DNA from: Winogradskyella ursingii
GTDB lineage: Bacteria > Bacteroidota > Bacteroidia > Flavobacteriales > Flavobacteriaceae
Assembly: GCF_013403975.1 (NCBI RefSeq)
Contig: NZ_JABFDH010000004.1
Coordinates: forward strand, 468,079 to 532,078
Direction: 5' to 3'
DNA: 64,000 nucleotides
A program made the position numbers and the translations under genes. Numbering within the stretch: position 1 is the first letter of the stretch; each line of letters begins with the position of its first letter. Of the stretch, positions 1-10,000 are shown in pieces. A model generated the notes under the pieces. That model saw only the letters and a program-made list of their open reading frames with translations. It did no database searches and was not told where the DNA came from.

Positions 1-224
1 ACGCCAAATCCTTGAGACAAGTTTTTAAAGCCAATGTTTTGGGTCCGGAATTTCCGCCTGTATCACGTATCCGTAATCTATATCTAAAAAATATTTTGGT
101 GAAAATTCCGCCTACTCAATCTTTGCCAAAAACCAAAGAAGCGATTATAAAGATTGAAAATAGTTTTAATGCTGTAAAAGATTTTAGAGCAGTGAGAGTG
201 ATTTTGAATGTAGATAATTATTAA
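1..224 (+). CDS. priA: Primosomal protein N' (PriA helicase), C-terminal end, partial
   Basis: The window opens inside this gene; only about 73 codons remain, read from base 3 to the stop at 222-224. The residues LGPEFPPVSRIR and the final VRVILNVDNY are typical of the C-terminus of Bacteroidota PriA, the DEXH helicase that reloads the replisome at stalled forks. The helicase motifs and zinc-binding cysteines lie outside the window. A hairpin terminator follows about 60 bases after the stop. The identification rests on recognising this tail, which is short but distinctive. Confidence 0.85.
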   Translation, partial: AKSLRQVFKANVLGPEFPPVSRIRNLYLKNILVKIPPTQSLPKTKEAIIKIENSFNAVKDFRAVRVILNVDNY

Positions 225-286
225 AAACACTCCTTGAGAAGACTTTAGGGGTGTTTACCCCTTAGTGGCTTTTAAAAAGCACAAAC

Positions 287-319
287 AAAAAAAACCCAAG
301 CTTTAGCTTGGGTTTTTTT
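287..319. terminator. Bidirectional intrinsic terminator between priA and the LytTR gene
   Basis: A perfect stem (CCCAAGCT / AGCTTGGG) with a two-base loop is flanked by an A-run on the left and a T-run on the right. It can therefore stop transcription from priA on the plus strand and from the convergent response-regulator gene on the minus strand. Confidence 0.85.
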
Positions 320-361
320 CAAATTTTATAATGTGATGCTTTAATTGAGGGCGTAACGACG

Positions 362-1057
362 TTACATATTGTTTAAAGCATCTACCAATTGGGTCTTTTT
401 GTTTCGACTCAGTGGAATTTCATAAGCGCCAACTTCGACATTTTTACTGTTAAAGCGGTCAATTTTGTCTAAATTCACAATGTAGGATTTGTGAATTCTT
501 AAAAATTTACCTTCTGGCAATTCTTTTTCAAAAGCCTTCATGGTACTTAGTACCACTAAGCTGTTCTCTTCTGTTACAACCTTAACGTAGTCGCCAAGAG
601 CTTCAATCCACTTAATATCCTTAATATAGACTTTTCGTTTTTTTAGGTTCGATTTCACAAAAATGTGCTCGCCATCTGTTTCATTAAAGTCTAATTTTAA
701 TTTATGCTGCTCAATAGCTTTTTCTACTGCAGTGTTAAATCGTTCTTTAGTGATTGGTTTTTGAAGATAATCGGTAGCATCGTAATTAAATGCTTTAAAA
801 GCATATTCGGTTTTACCGGTAACAAAGATAATTTGGGGTTTGTTGTTGAGAACGTCTAATAGCTCAAAACCGTTTAATACAGGCATCTCTATATCTAAGA
901 AGATAAGGTCTACCTTGTGTGTATTAAGACCGTTTTTTGTTTCTAACGCACTGCTGTACTCTGCAATAAGGTTAAGTGAGGAATGGTTCTCAATTAACTT
1001 TACTATAGAGAGGCGCTGAATCGCAGAGTCATCAACAACTACACAGTTTAAAGTCAT
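362..1057 (-). CDS. LytTR-family response regulator transcription factor
   Basis: A 231-residue two-domain regulator. Residues 1-115 form a receiver domain with the acidic pair near D9-D10, the phospho-acceptor D55 in LIFLDIEMP, and the conserved lysine K100 before proline. Residues 130-231 are a LytTR DNA-binding domain (IKWIEALGDYVKV, FLRIHKSYIVNL). Such proteins dimerise on phosphorylation and bind direct repeats upstream of targets. No histidine kinase is adjacent, so its partner, usually a LytS-type (His_kinase domain) sensor, must be elsewhere. It is convergent with priA and divergent from the ribosomal operon. Targets cannot be told from this window. Confidence 0.9.
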   Translation of the reverse strand: MTLNCVVVDDSAIQRLSIVKLIENHSSLNLIAEYSSALETKNGLNTHKVDLIFLDIEMPVLNGFELLDVLNNKPQIIFVTGKTEYAFKAFNYDATDYLQKPITKERFNTAVEKAIEQHKLKLDFNETDGEHIFVKSNLKKRKVYIKDIKWIEALGDYVKVVTEENSLVVLSTMKAFEKELPEGKFLRIHKSYIVNLDKIDRFNSKNVEVGAYEIPLSRNKKTQLVDALNNM

Positions 1058-1195
1058 AACATTATTATTTATTTAGGTTAAGATATCGACAATAGTACGA
1101 TAAATTCGGTTAAAAAACAAATTTTGACGATAAACCGTAAATTTTAACATTTTCTTGTTCAGAGTTTTTGTAAGATAAATTTACGTAAATAAAAC

Positions 1196-1227
1196 GTTGC
1201 TAGTATTATAAATAATATGTATTTTTG
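1196..1227 (+). promoter_or_regulatory. Bacteroidota-type promoter of the rpsF operon
   Basis: TATTTTTG at 1220-1227 matches the Bacteroidota -7 element TAnnTTTG, and a TTG at 1197-1199 sits 20 bases upstream as the -33 element. It lies 33 bases before the rpsF start codon. This is a pattern match only; no transcription start is known here. Confidence 0.6.
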
Positions 1228-1260
1228 CACCCGTTTTAACAACAAATAAAGTTATTTATT

Positions 1261-1617
1261 ATGAATCATTATGAAACTGTTTTCATCTTAAATCCCGTTT
1301 TGTCTGATGACCAGATAAAGGAAACAGTAAAGAAATACGAAGATTTTCTTGTTTCTCAAGGTGCAAAGATGATATCCAAAGAAGATTGGGGCTTAAAAAA
1401 ATTAGCTTACCCAATCCAAAACAAAAAAAGTGGTTTTTACCACCTTTTCGAGTACCAAGTTGCTGGAGAAGTAATCGCACCTCTAGAGGTAGAATTTAGA
1501 CGTGACGAGCGTTTTATGCGTTACTTAACTGTGAAATTAGACAAACACGCTATTTCATGGGCTGAGCGTAGAAGAGAGAAATTAAAAACTAAATCTAAAG
1601 CAAAAGCAAAAGCGTAA
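1261..1617 (+). CDS. rpsF: 30S ribosomal protein S6
   Basis: 118 residues, normal length. It begins [18 protein letters not shown], the typical S6 start, and has the [10 protein letters not shown] segment and the basic alanine/lysine-rich tail common in this phylum. S6 binds S18 and 16S rRNA helix 23 in the platform of the small subunit. It is the first gene of a three-gene operon with rpsR 2 bases downstream and rplI next, the standard bacterial arrangement. A Bacteroidota promoter lies just upstream. Confidence 0.98.
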   Translation: MNHYETVFILNPVLSDDQIKETVKKYEDFLVSQGAKMISKEDWGLKKLAYPIQNKKSGFYHLFEYQVAGEVIAPLEVEFRRDERFMRYLTVKLDKHAISWAERRREKLKTKSKAKAKA

Positions 1618-1619
1618 TT

Positions 1620-1916
1620 ATGTCATCTATAGAACAACAAGCAAAAGGAAAGAAGGACGGAGAAATTAGATATCTTACTCCTTTAAATATTGAGACTTCA
1701 AAAAAAGAGAAGTATTGCCGTTTTAAAAAATCTGGTATCAAGTATGTAGATTACAAAGATCCGGACTGGTTATTAGGTTTTGTGAACGAGCAAGGTAAAT
1801 TGTTACCTAGACGATTAACAGGAACTTCTTTAAAATATCAAAGAAAAGTATCTGTGGCAGTAAAGAGAGCTAGACATTTAGCCTTATTGCCATATGTTGC
1901 CGATTTATTAAAATAA
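1620..1916 (+). CDS. rpsR: 30S ribosomal protein S18
   Basis: 98 residues. The C-terminal half contains the S18 signature: [21 protein letters not shown] followed by [20 protein letters not shown] and the final [11 protein letters not shown]18 is the partner of S6 in the platform of the 30S subunit. The gene starts 2 bases after rpsF and ends 12 bases before rplI, so the three are surely co-transcribed and probably translationally coupled. The N-terminal 25 residues are a polar extension usual in Bacteroidota S18. Confidence 0.97.
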   Translation: MSSIEQQAKGKKDGEIRYLTPLNIETSKKEKYCRFKKSGIKYVDYKDPDWLLGFVNEQGKLLPRRLTGTSLKYQRKVSVAVKRARHLALLPYVADLLK

Positions 1917-1928
1917 AATATCATAACA

Positions 1929-2390
1929 ATGGAACTTATATTAAAACAAGACGTTGAAAATTTAGGATTTAAAGACGATATTGTAACAGTTAAGAACGGT
2001 TATGGTAGAAATTTTTTAATACCTCAAGGACAAGCTGTAATGGCTACGTCTTCTGCTAAAAAAGTTTTGGCAGAAACCTTGAAACAAAGAGAATACAAAG
2101 AAAAATCTGTTATTGCAGATGCTGAAAAAACAGCTGAAGCACTTAACGCTCTAGATATTAAGATTACTGCAAAAGCTGGTGCTGGCGCAACTGCTGGAGA
2201 CAAGATTTTTGGTTCTGTAACTAATATGGATTTAGCTGCTGCACTTAAAGAAGCTGGTCACGATGTTGATAAGAAGTATATTTCTATCAATGGTGGTAAC
2301 ATTAAGCGTTTAGGACAGTACGAAGCTGTAATCAGATTGCATAGATCTGTAACTGTAGATTTCGTTTTTGAAGTTATAGCAGAAGCTTAA
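1929..2390 (+). CDS. rplI: 50S ribosomal protein L9
   Basis: 153 residues with the classical two-lobed L9 plan. The N-terminal domain (MELILKQDVENLGFKDD, then VKNGYGRNFLIPQGQA) binds 23S rRNA near the L1 stalk. A long lysine-rich connecting helix follows, then the C-terminal domain ending FVFEVIAEA. L9 influences translational fidelity and ribosome spacing. It is the last gene of the rpsF operon and is followed by a hairpin terminator. Confidence 0.98.
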   Translation: MELILKQDVENLGFKDDIVTVKNGYGRNFLIPQGQAVMATSSAKKVLAETLKQREYKEKSVIADAEKTAEALNALDIKITAKAGAGATAGDKIFGSVTNMDLAAALKEAGHDVDKKYISINGGNIKRLGQYEAVIRLHRSVTVDFVFEVIAEA

Positions 2391-2415
2391 ACAAATAAAT
2401 TAAAATAATATTTAA

Positions 2416-2446
2416 GACCGTTTAGTTTTGCTGAACGGTTTTTTTT
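2416..2446 (+). terminator. Intrinsic terminator of the rpsF-rpsR-rplI operon
   Basis: ACCGTTTAG and CTGAACGGT form a stem with one mismatch around a TTTTG loop, followed by a run of eight T. It starts 26 bases after the rplI stop codon. Confidence 0.85.
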
Positions 2447-2541
2447 GTTGAAACTTCTACTTGAAAAGAAGATTGATTCGCATTAAAATCATATTAATTG
2501 AAATAATCCAGCTGAGGAGGTGGATTTCATAAATAAAGTAA

Positions 2542-3411
2542 ATGAATAAGGTTCTCATTCTATTAATATTGCTTAGTGTCTTAAGCTGCAAACAATCCCA
2601 ACCTAAAGAATACAAGGTTGAAACTGCCAACTCGGAACTGATTGAGCTTTTCAAAGTTTCAACATCAGATTTTCCTAAAATAAGTGTGCACAGAGGTGGA
2701 AAAGGTTTGAGAAATTATCCAGAAAATTGCTTGGAGACCTTAAAATACGTTAGCGATAGTATCACCGCAATTTTTGAAATTGATGTGGCACAAACTAAAG
2801 ATGGTCAGTTGGTGTTAATGCACGATAATTCAGTTGATAGAACCACAACCGGAACAGGTTTGATCAAAGAATTGACTTATAACGAACTGCAAAATTTTAA
2901 TTTAAAAGATGATTTTGGCAACGCAACTGATTTTAAAATTCCTTTGTTATCGGAAGTTTTGGAATGGTCAAAACAAAATAATTCTATTCTCACCATCGAT
3001 ATAAAACGTGGAGTAGAGCCAAAGGATGTAATTAAGGCCATTAAAATGGCGATGGCGTTAGATACAAGTATAATTATCACTTATGATGTAGAACAAGCTA
3101 AAAACGCTTATAATTTAGCTCCTCAGTTATTGCTTTCCGTTTCTGCAAGAAATCATAAAGAATACGATAGATTGTTGCAATCCGGCATTCCAAAAGAAAA
3201 TATGCTAGCATTTACGGGAACACGTTTGTCAGAACGTTCGTTATATGAACGCCTACATAATGATAATATCGTTTGTATTTTAGGAACATTGGGTAACTTG
3301 GATCGACAAGCAGAAGCCAGAGGTGATGAACTTTACAGCAAGTGGTTAGATTTGGGAGCAGATGTTTTAGCTACGGATCGTCCCTTTGAGGTGGCTAAAG
3401 CAATAAAGTAA
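2542..3411 (+). CDS. Glycerophosphodiester phosphodiesterase family lipoprotein
   Basis: 289 residues. The N-terminus is a lipoprotein signal with the lipobox ending in Cys16 (LLSVLSC), so the protein is probably anchored in the envelope. The GDPD TIM-barrel motifs are present: H50-R51 (VHRGG), the ENCLET segment, E79/D81 (EIDVAQTKDG) and H94-D95 (LMHDNSVDRTT). The family hydrolyses glycerophosphodiesters to sn-glycerol 3-phosphate and an alcohol, scavenging phospholipid head-group products. It stands alone between the ribosomal operon and a small conserved gene. The exact substrate cannot be inferred; some members act on other phosphodiesters. Confidence 0.88.
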   Translation: MNKVLILLILLSVLSCKQSQPKEYKVETANSELIELFKVSTSDFPKISVHRGGKGLRNYPENCLETLKYVSDSITAIFEIDVAQTKDGQLVLMHDNSVDRTTTGTGLIKELTYNELQNFNLKDDFGNATDFKIPLLSEVLEWSKQNNSILTIDIKRGVEPKDVIKAIKMAMALDTSIIITYDVEQAKNAYNLAPQLLLSVSARNHKEYDRLLQSGIPKENMLAFTGTRLSERSLYERLHNDNIVCILGTLGNLDRQAEARGDELYSKWLDLGADVLATDRPFEVAKAIK

Positions 3412-3552
3412 AATTTATTTAATGTTGATTCAGGATATAAGATGGTCTATAAAATCATTTTGTCTTGAATTGCCCAAATGGTAAAAATAATATTGAACAA
3501 ACATTTTTAAAGGTATAACATCTAACCTTTAAGAAAGAATAGATTTAAACGG

Positions 3553-4026
3553 ATGAAATATACAAGATTAACAAAAGAACAATTCGAAGAATTACATAAA
3601 GAATTCATTAATTTCCTGGCCACCCAATCCATAACTGCAGATGAGTGGGAAGATATAAAAAAGAACAAACCTGAAGCCGCAGAGCAAGAATTAGATGTTT
3701 TTAGTGACTTGGTTTGGTACGGAGTATTAGATAAGGTTGATTATTTAGAGCATATATCTCCACAACAGATTCACTTGTTTAAATGTAAAGAAAAGCAAAT
3801 GCATTTAATTGCTCTGAAGCTTAAGCATGACAAGGTCGATTTTACAACAAAGGAAGGTTTTCAATGGTTACGGGATAATCTATTATCTGACGATATAGAA
3901 TTTTTCAACGCAAATAAGCCTTATTCAGATGATAAACATTTAGATATTTTCAAATTGATTCAAACTGGCGCAAATATTACCAAAGGTGAATTGTTTCAAT
4001 ATTTTGAAAAATTGATAAAAGGATAG
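3553..4026 (+). CDS. Small acidic cytoplasmic protein, probable DUF6495 family
   Basis: 157 residues with no signal peptide or membrane segment, rich in charged residues, and beginning MKYTRLTKEQFEELHKEF. I recognise the general pattern of a conserved Flavobacteriia protein that I believe is DUF6495; function unknown. The start is a plain ATG. It is preceded by a 140-base gap, so it probably has its own promoter, and it is convergent with the ABC permease. No catalytic motif is visible. The family name is from memory and the least certain part. Confidence 0.7.
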   Translation: MKYTRLTKEQFEELHKEFINFLATQSITADEWEDIKKNKPEAAEQELDVFSDLVWYGVLDKVDYLEHISPQQIHLFKCKEKQMHLIALKLKHDKVDFTTKEGFQWLRDNLLSDDIEFFNANKPYSDDKHLDIFKLIQTGANITKGELFQYFEKLIKG

Positions 4027-4098
4027 TTTGTGATTCTTAATTTAATTCAGAATCTTTTAATATTGAGCGAGAAACGAGTGTCTGTTTTCGCAGTAACA

Positions 4099-5340
4099 CT
4101 ACTCATATCGTAAAGACTCAACAGGATCTAATCTAGAAGCTTTTGTCGCCGGATAAACACCAGAAACCACAGCCACGATAAAAGCAATGCTCGTTGCCCA
4201 GATCATTGCCAGCCAAGGCGTGGAAAATTCAAGATCAAAACCTTTGGAAATTCCCCAACCAATAGCGATACCTAGTATAATTCCTAAAATACCACCAAGT
4301 TGACCAATAATTACAGTCTCCATAAAAAATTGAAAACGAATGGTGCCCTGCTTAGCACCCAATGCTTTACGTACACCTATTTCTCGAGTACGTTCTGAGA
4401 CTGAAACAAGCATAATGTTCATAAGGGCGATGGTGGATCCAAATATGGTTACTATACTAATTACCCAAGCAGCAATATAGAGGTACGAAGTTGTTTCCGC
4501 AACTCGGTTAAGTAAATCATCGCTACGCTCAATCCCAAAATTATTTTCTTCAATCGGATTGAGTCCGCGGATATTTCTAAAAGTTAATATAGCATCGTCT
4601 TGTGCTCCTTCGAGCATATCTTTTTTGTCTGTCTTAACGCTTAAAGTGTAATTGATGTTCGGATTTGTGAAAATAGAACGTGCTTTTTGAATGGGCATTA
4701 TCACTCTCAAATCTTGATTATTGCCAAATGTGGAACCTTTTTCTTTTAGCACACCAATGACCTTAAACTTAGAACCTCTAATACTAATGGTTTTATCGAG
4801 TGGATTTTCTTCTGGAAATAAAGCCTTTTGCAAATCGCTACCAATTACACAAACAGAACTACTATTTTCAATATCAAAGAAATTCATAGACCTACCATTT
4901 TCGATTTCTAAACCTGAATTTTCAATAAAATTCTCATTAGCACCAATAACAGATACCTCCGGATCGGTTTTTTGGTTTTCGTACTTTACTTCTGCAGCAA
5001 AAGTTCCCGTAAATGATACAGCGACTTTGGTAAACGGAAAATCATAATTATCTTCAAAATCCTTTACATTTCTATATGTAATTATTGGATTCACTTTTTG
5101 TCGATCCCTTCCGCTCTGGCGCTGTGCAGTAAATTCATAACGCTGAAAATTAAAGGTGTTCGCACCCATGGATGAGAAATCACTGGATATGGTATTTTCT
5201 AGTGCTGTCAGTCCACTTAATATACCGACCAAAGCCATGATGCCGATGGCAATAATTAAAACAGTTAAAATGGTTCTAAGTAGCTGACTTTTAATGGAAT
5301 CGAAAGCAATTTTAATATTCTCGCGGACTAAAGAAAACAT
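4099..5340 (-). CDS. MacB/FtsX-type ABC transporter permease
   Basis: 413 residues. One N-terminal membrane helix (about 20-42) precedes a periplasmic MacB-like core domain of about 220 residues (VIGSDLQKALFPEENPLDKT is typical), followed by three C-terminal helices of the FtsX domain with the conserved segment SVSERTREIGVRKALGAK near residue 315. Such permeases pair with an ATPase to move substrates or transmit force across the envelope (MacB, LolCDE, antimicrobial peptide exporters). No ATPase gene is adjacent, so the partner is encoded elsewhere. The substrate is unknown. Confidence 0.9.
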   Translation of the reverse strand: MFSLVRENIKIAFDSIKSQLLRTILTVLIIAIGIMALVGILSGLTALENTISSDFSSMGANTFNFQRYEFTAQRQSGRDRQKVNPIITYRNVKDFEDNYDFPFTKVAVSFTGTFAAEVKYENQKTDPEVSVIGANENFIENSGLEIENGRSMNFFDIENSSSVCVIGSDLQKALFPEENPLDKTISIRGSKFKVIGVLKEKGSTFGNNQDLRVIMPIQKARSIFTNPNINYTLSVKTDKKDMLEGAQDDAILTFRNIRGLNPIEENNFGIERSDDLLNRVAETTSYLYIAAWVISIVTIFGSTIALMNIMLVSVSERTREIGVRKALGAKQGTIRFQFFMETVIIGQLGGILGIILGIAIGWGISKGFDLEFSTPWLAMIWATSIAFIVAVVSGVYPATKASRLDPVESLRYE

Positions 5341-5484
5341 AGTTTTGTATCAGGTTATTTGTATTACTTAATCTATAAGACTAATTAAAGTCAATAAAGT
5401 TACTATAAAATTGAATTAACTTGGGATAGCCTATAAAAATTATAATATTTTTGTGAGCTAAGAGATTATATTTCTTTTAATTCT

Positions 5485-5582
5485 TAAGTCACACTGAGCG
5501 GAGCACAAGTGTTGTTTGAGTTATATAATATTTTGAATCATTCTCGTTGGGATTTCTCGATTTCTCTCGAAATGACAGTCAA
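5485..5582. repeat. Probable dispersed intergenic palindromic repeat upstream of hisS
   Basis: The stretch contains CACACTGAGCGGAGC near the left end and TTTCTCTCGAAATGACAG at the right end. These phrases occur in a dispersed intergenic repeat that I remember from many Flavobacteriaceae genomes. Only this copy was noticed in the window. It fills most of the space between the ABC permease and hisS; a weak TTG/TATTTTTG promoter-like pair at 5421-5453 lies just upstream of it. Confidence 0.45.
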
Positions 5583-5630
5583 ATATAAAAAGTTTCACTA
5601 AAAAAGATTCCCGTTTTCAGGGAAATAAAC

Positions 5631-7001
5631 ATGGCACAAAAACCAAGCATACCAAAGGGAACAAGAGATTTTGATGCAGCCGAAGTGGCGAAGCGATCCT
5701 ACATAATGGATACGATTAAGCAGCAGTTTCAGTTATATGGATTTCAACCTATAGAAACACCAAGTTTTGAAAATTCTGAAACCTTAATGGGAAAGTATGG
5801 TGATGAAGGTGACCGCTTGATTTTTAAAATATTGAATTCGGGTGAATTTTTAAGCAAAGTGTCAGATCAAGACTATGATTCCAAATCTGAACAAACAATC
5901 ACACCAAAAATTTCGGAAAAGGCGCTAAGATATGACCTTACAGTTCCATTTGCACGTTACGTCGTACAACACCAAAACGAGATAGAATTTCCGTTTAAGC
6001 GCTACCAGATTCAACCTGTTTGGCGAGCAGACCGACCTCAAAAAGGACGTTTTAGAGAGTTTTTTCAATGTGATGCCGATGTGGTTGGTTCTGATTCTTT
6101 GTTTCAGGAAGTTGAATTTGTGCAACTATATGATGCGGTGTTTTCAACTTTAAAATTAAAAGGTGTTACCATTAAAATCAACAACCGTAAAGTTTTATCT
6201 GGTATTGCAGAAGTGATTGGAGCACAAGACAAACTTATCGATTTTACAGTTGCCCTTGATAAACTGGACAAAATTGGAGAGGAGAAGGTGAAAGACGAAA
6301 TGAGAAGTAAAGGAATTTCTGATGAAGGCATCGAAAAACTTCAACCATTGTTTGGTTTAAAAGGTGATTTCGGAACTCAAATTGAAAATTTAAAATCAAT
6401 TTTGAGCACTTCTGAAATTGGATTAAAAGGTATTGAAGAACTGGAATTTATAAATAATGCTATTTCAACAGTAAAATTAAAAACAGCAAAACTTCAACTC
6501 GATGTTACATTGGCTCGTGGGCTAAACTACTACACAGGTGCTATTTTTGAAGTTTCAGCACCGGAAGGCGTCAAAATGGGTTCTATTGGCGGTGGTGGCC
6601 GTTACGATGATTTAACAGGAATCTTTGGATTAAAAAATATGAGTGGAGTTGGGATTAGCTTTGGTCTGGATCGCATCTATTTAGTTTTGGAAGAATTGAA
6701 TTTATTTCCAGAAACCATAGCGGATTCCACAAAGGTGCTATTCATAAACTTTGGTAAAAACGAAGCGATGACCTGTCTCAAAGCTGTAACTAAATTGCGA
6801 CAAGCGGGTATAAGGGCAGAATTATATCCAGATGATGCCAAGATGAGAAAACAGATGAACCACGCCAACCGTCGTAATATTCCATTTGTAATTTTGGTGG
6901 GAGAAGAAGAAATCAAAGACGAAAAGTTTACTCTTAAAAACATGGTCTCAGGTGAGCAAAACAAATTGAGTTTTTCTGAACTTCAGGCAACATTGAAATA
7001 A
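5631..7001 (+). CDS. hisS: Histidyl-tRNA synthetase
   Basis: 456 residues, a class II aminoacyl-tRNA synthetase that charges tRNA-His. Visible motifs: the N-terminal PKGTRDF; the motif 1 region; motif 2 ([21 protein letters not shown]); the histidine-specific [10 protein letters not shown] signature; and motif 3 around [14 protein letters not shown] with [11 protein letters not shown]. The C-terminal 100 residues are the anticodon-binding domain ([21 protein letters not shown]). Length is normal. The upstream 290 bases contain a dispersed repeat, and a strong bidirectional terminator lies 23 bases after the stop. Confidence 0.97.
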   Translation: MAQKPSIPKGTRDFDAAEVAKRSYIMDTIKQQFQLYGFQPIETPSFENSETLMGKYGDEGDRLIFKILNSGEFLSKVSDQDYDSKSEQTITPKISEKALRYDLTVPFARYVVQHQNEIEFPFKRYQIQPVWRADRPQKGRFREFFQCDADVVGSDSLFQEVEFVQLYDAVFSTLKLKGVTIKINNRKVLSGIAEVIGAQDKLIDFTVALDKLDKIGEEKVKDEMRSKGISDEGIEKLQPLFGLKGDFGTQIENLKSILSTSEIGLKGIEELEFINNAISTVKLKTAKLQLDVTLARGLNYYTGAIFEVSAPEGVKMGSIGGGGRYDDLTGIFGLKNMSGVGISFGLDRIYLVLEELNLFPETIADSTKVLFINFGKNEAMTCLKAVTKLRQAGIRAELYPDDAKMRKQMNHANRRNIPFVILVGEEEIKDEKFTLKNMVSGEQNKLSFSELQATLK

Positions 7002-7023
7002 CTATTAATAATTTAGAATGATA

Positions 7024-7055
7024 AAAAAAAGCCCTGATTTCTCAGGGCTTTTTTA
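7024..7055. terminator. Bidirectional terminator between hisS and the T9SS giant gene
   Basis: Perfect stem AAAAAAGCCCTGA / TCAGGGCTTTTTT with a TTTC loop. The A-run on one side and the T-run on the other let it serve hisS on the plus strand and the convergent minus-strand gene. Confidence 0.88.
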
Positions 7056-7083
7056 GGTTAAGATTTAAGATTTGGGGTAAAGA

Positions 7084-10000
7084 TTATTTAACCAAAACTT
7101 TTTTAGATACTGAACCGCTATCAGTATATAATTTAATAATGTAAGTTCCGGTACTTAAGTTCTTAACTTCATATTCAGAGTAACCGCTCTCTGAAATATT
7201 TTCAATTGTTGTTACGGATTGTCCTAATATATTGAACAATTCAATAGAGTTGATTTTTGCTGAGTTTGGATTGAATAATACAATCTTTTCAATATCGTTA
7301 GAATAAACAATGTTGACACCTTGTATCAGTTCATCATCAATACCTAAGGCATTGTTATTGTCTTTGCTAAATGTAAGTTCAAATCGTTCCAGGTATTCAC
7401 CAGCGTTTAGGAAAATTACGTAGTCACTTTCTCTAAGATCATGATAAATATCTAATTCCTTATCATGGAGATATATTTCTGTATCGCTAGGAACATTTTC
7501 CAGTTTATCGATGGTAATTACGTTATTTCCGTCGTTTTTTGTTTTTATTCCCAATGGGTACACTGACGAAGTTTCAGCTTCATTACTTGCCTGGATATTA
7601 TACTTTCCATCGTTAATCATCCAGAATAAGTCATCCATTTGCTGTAGATATAAAGCTCCATCATAACCCCAATCTACATCTTTAGTAGCATTATCATCAA
7701 TAGTTAATAAAAGCTGCCTGTGAATTGTATTTACAGAATTATAACCAAGTCTTATTTTCATTCTTGTGTCAGCATTTTGAGCATCGCCATTTGTTCCATT
7801 TGAATTATTGGCAGTAGATCTAACAAAAACAGAACTAGCACCACCTTTTTTCTGGAAAACGCGTTGGCCATTATTAAAGTTTATAGTTCCTGTATTTTCG
7901 CCAACTACAAAGAATCCTTGTCCCACAGGAATGTAACGACCTGGCGTTTTAGTTGGTGTACCACCTGTACCTACATCGGGATCATTTGTTCCCATAGAAG
8001 CTGCCGCTACACCACCTGAAAGATTATAGGTAGCGTAACCACCTTGATATTCATGTAAATTGTGAGACCCTCCGCCCCAATGTTCCCAGAAATAGAGTGT
8101 GCCACTAGTAAGTGGTAATGGATCAATTAATTCATCTAATAGTAATTCTGGACCATTATCAATAATAAATTGATTGGCGTCTATTGCTGAAGCATAAGGA
8201 TTTCCAACTAAATAATCATTACCAGCATTTAATGTTAAATTAATATCACCGTTATTTGGTTTTCCTAGGTACACATAATTTTGTTCTGCACTGATTGGGC
8301 CTGTTCCTGGTCCTTTCATCGTAAATCCTTCGCCAGCTCGTAATGTTCCTGTTCTTCTAACATGTTGCCAAGCAGAGTAATCATCATCTAACTGATTTGC
8401 AAATTTCCATATCCAGTAATCTGCAATAGTTATAGGACTTCCACCAGAACCATTATATCCAGCACCTGTAAAATTAATTGGATTTGTACCGTCGTACATG
8501 ATATCCTGAACTGTGTATTGATAATCATTTTTAGCTGTATCAGTTTCACCGACAGGAGCAGACCAATAATTGTACGTATATGTATCTGCAGTACCTTGTT
8601 GGTCTTTTTCGAGTAATCCTGTAGCTGTTACATCTAGATCGCTATTGATTGGCTGAATTAATTGAGACTCTCCTTCAAGATCAATTTTGCCATTTAGTCT
8701 GAGATAGTGTGAGACGGTTAGTCCGTTTCCGGTATCAGAAGCATTATTACCAATTAAAGTCAGTTCGTTTGAATCTACATAAAGGCCCAAAAGCTGTCTG
8801 TTTTCTAAGCTTGAAGCAGGTAATGAAGCATTGTCGATACTAATGTTGTGATTGGTTCTAACAATATTCCAATTTACCGCAATGGTAGGATCTACTATAG
8901 ATGCTGATCCTGGAATGTATTGAATATTACCATTTATCCAAGTCGAGTTAGTGTCCCAATTGCCATTTTGAGTTGTCTCGTATGGTAAAGGCGCTGTTTG
9001 TCTATCTACAGTATTTAAGTTACGCAATGCTCCTTGACGCCCATTACCTGAGCCATCATCTGTATTTGTATACGTGTAAACAGACATAGGATAGTAACCT
9101 GCCAACTCAGTCCAAGGTATGGCGCTTACGTCATTTTTGCTTATTGATGTAGGTAACTCTGTTCCCATCACTTGGCCTGCATTATCAGCAATTTCTTGGT
9201 TCATCACAAATCTGAGTTGATCTATTGATAATTCTCGATCCCAAACACGGACTTCGTCAATGTTTCCCTGGAAAAATTGAACAGGTGCATTTTTACCTGC
9301 TGCACCAATATAAAAGGATTCGGTGGTTGTTAGTGGGGCAGTTCTATTGGCAGATCTGTCCAAGACACCATCTATGTAAAGACGAACTTCAGTTCCTGAA
9401 TATATAGCAGCTACATGATGCCATTGGTTGTCAGGTATACTTGTGTTTGATGATAATGTTTGAGCTGTCCCATTCATCCATCTGATTTCGATCCTATTAT
9501 CATTCAGCACCCTAAAATCATAACCTTGGGTAAACCCAGCATCACTTTTTGAAACTATGGAAGAAGTACCACTATCTGCAGCATCTCTTTTAACCCATGC
9601 GGAAATAGTAAAACCAGTAGGGTTTAGGTCAAGATTATCTTTAACATCTATGAAATCATTGGTTCCATCGAAATAAACTGAGCGTTCTACGATGACTTGA
9701 GGAGCGTATCCAAAAGTGATGTATTTTGTGCCATCGAAATCATATTCTGTTTCTAGGTTGCCACTACCATCGGGTGTCATAACACTATAATCGGCCGTTG
9801 GATCAAACACACCTGTATCGGAAATAAACATATAATAATTTCCTGGAGGTGTAATATTTCTAATAGCAGTTTGAGGTATTCTAACCTTAACTTCAGGAAT
9901 GTCTCCACCATTTTCTACCACTTTCCATACGCGCTGCATTGCGGTAAAGGTAACGTTGGTTGTTAGGGCAGGTGTAATTCCAGCACTCATGTTTACAGTT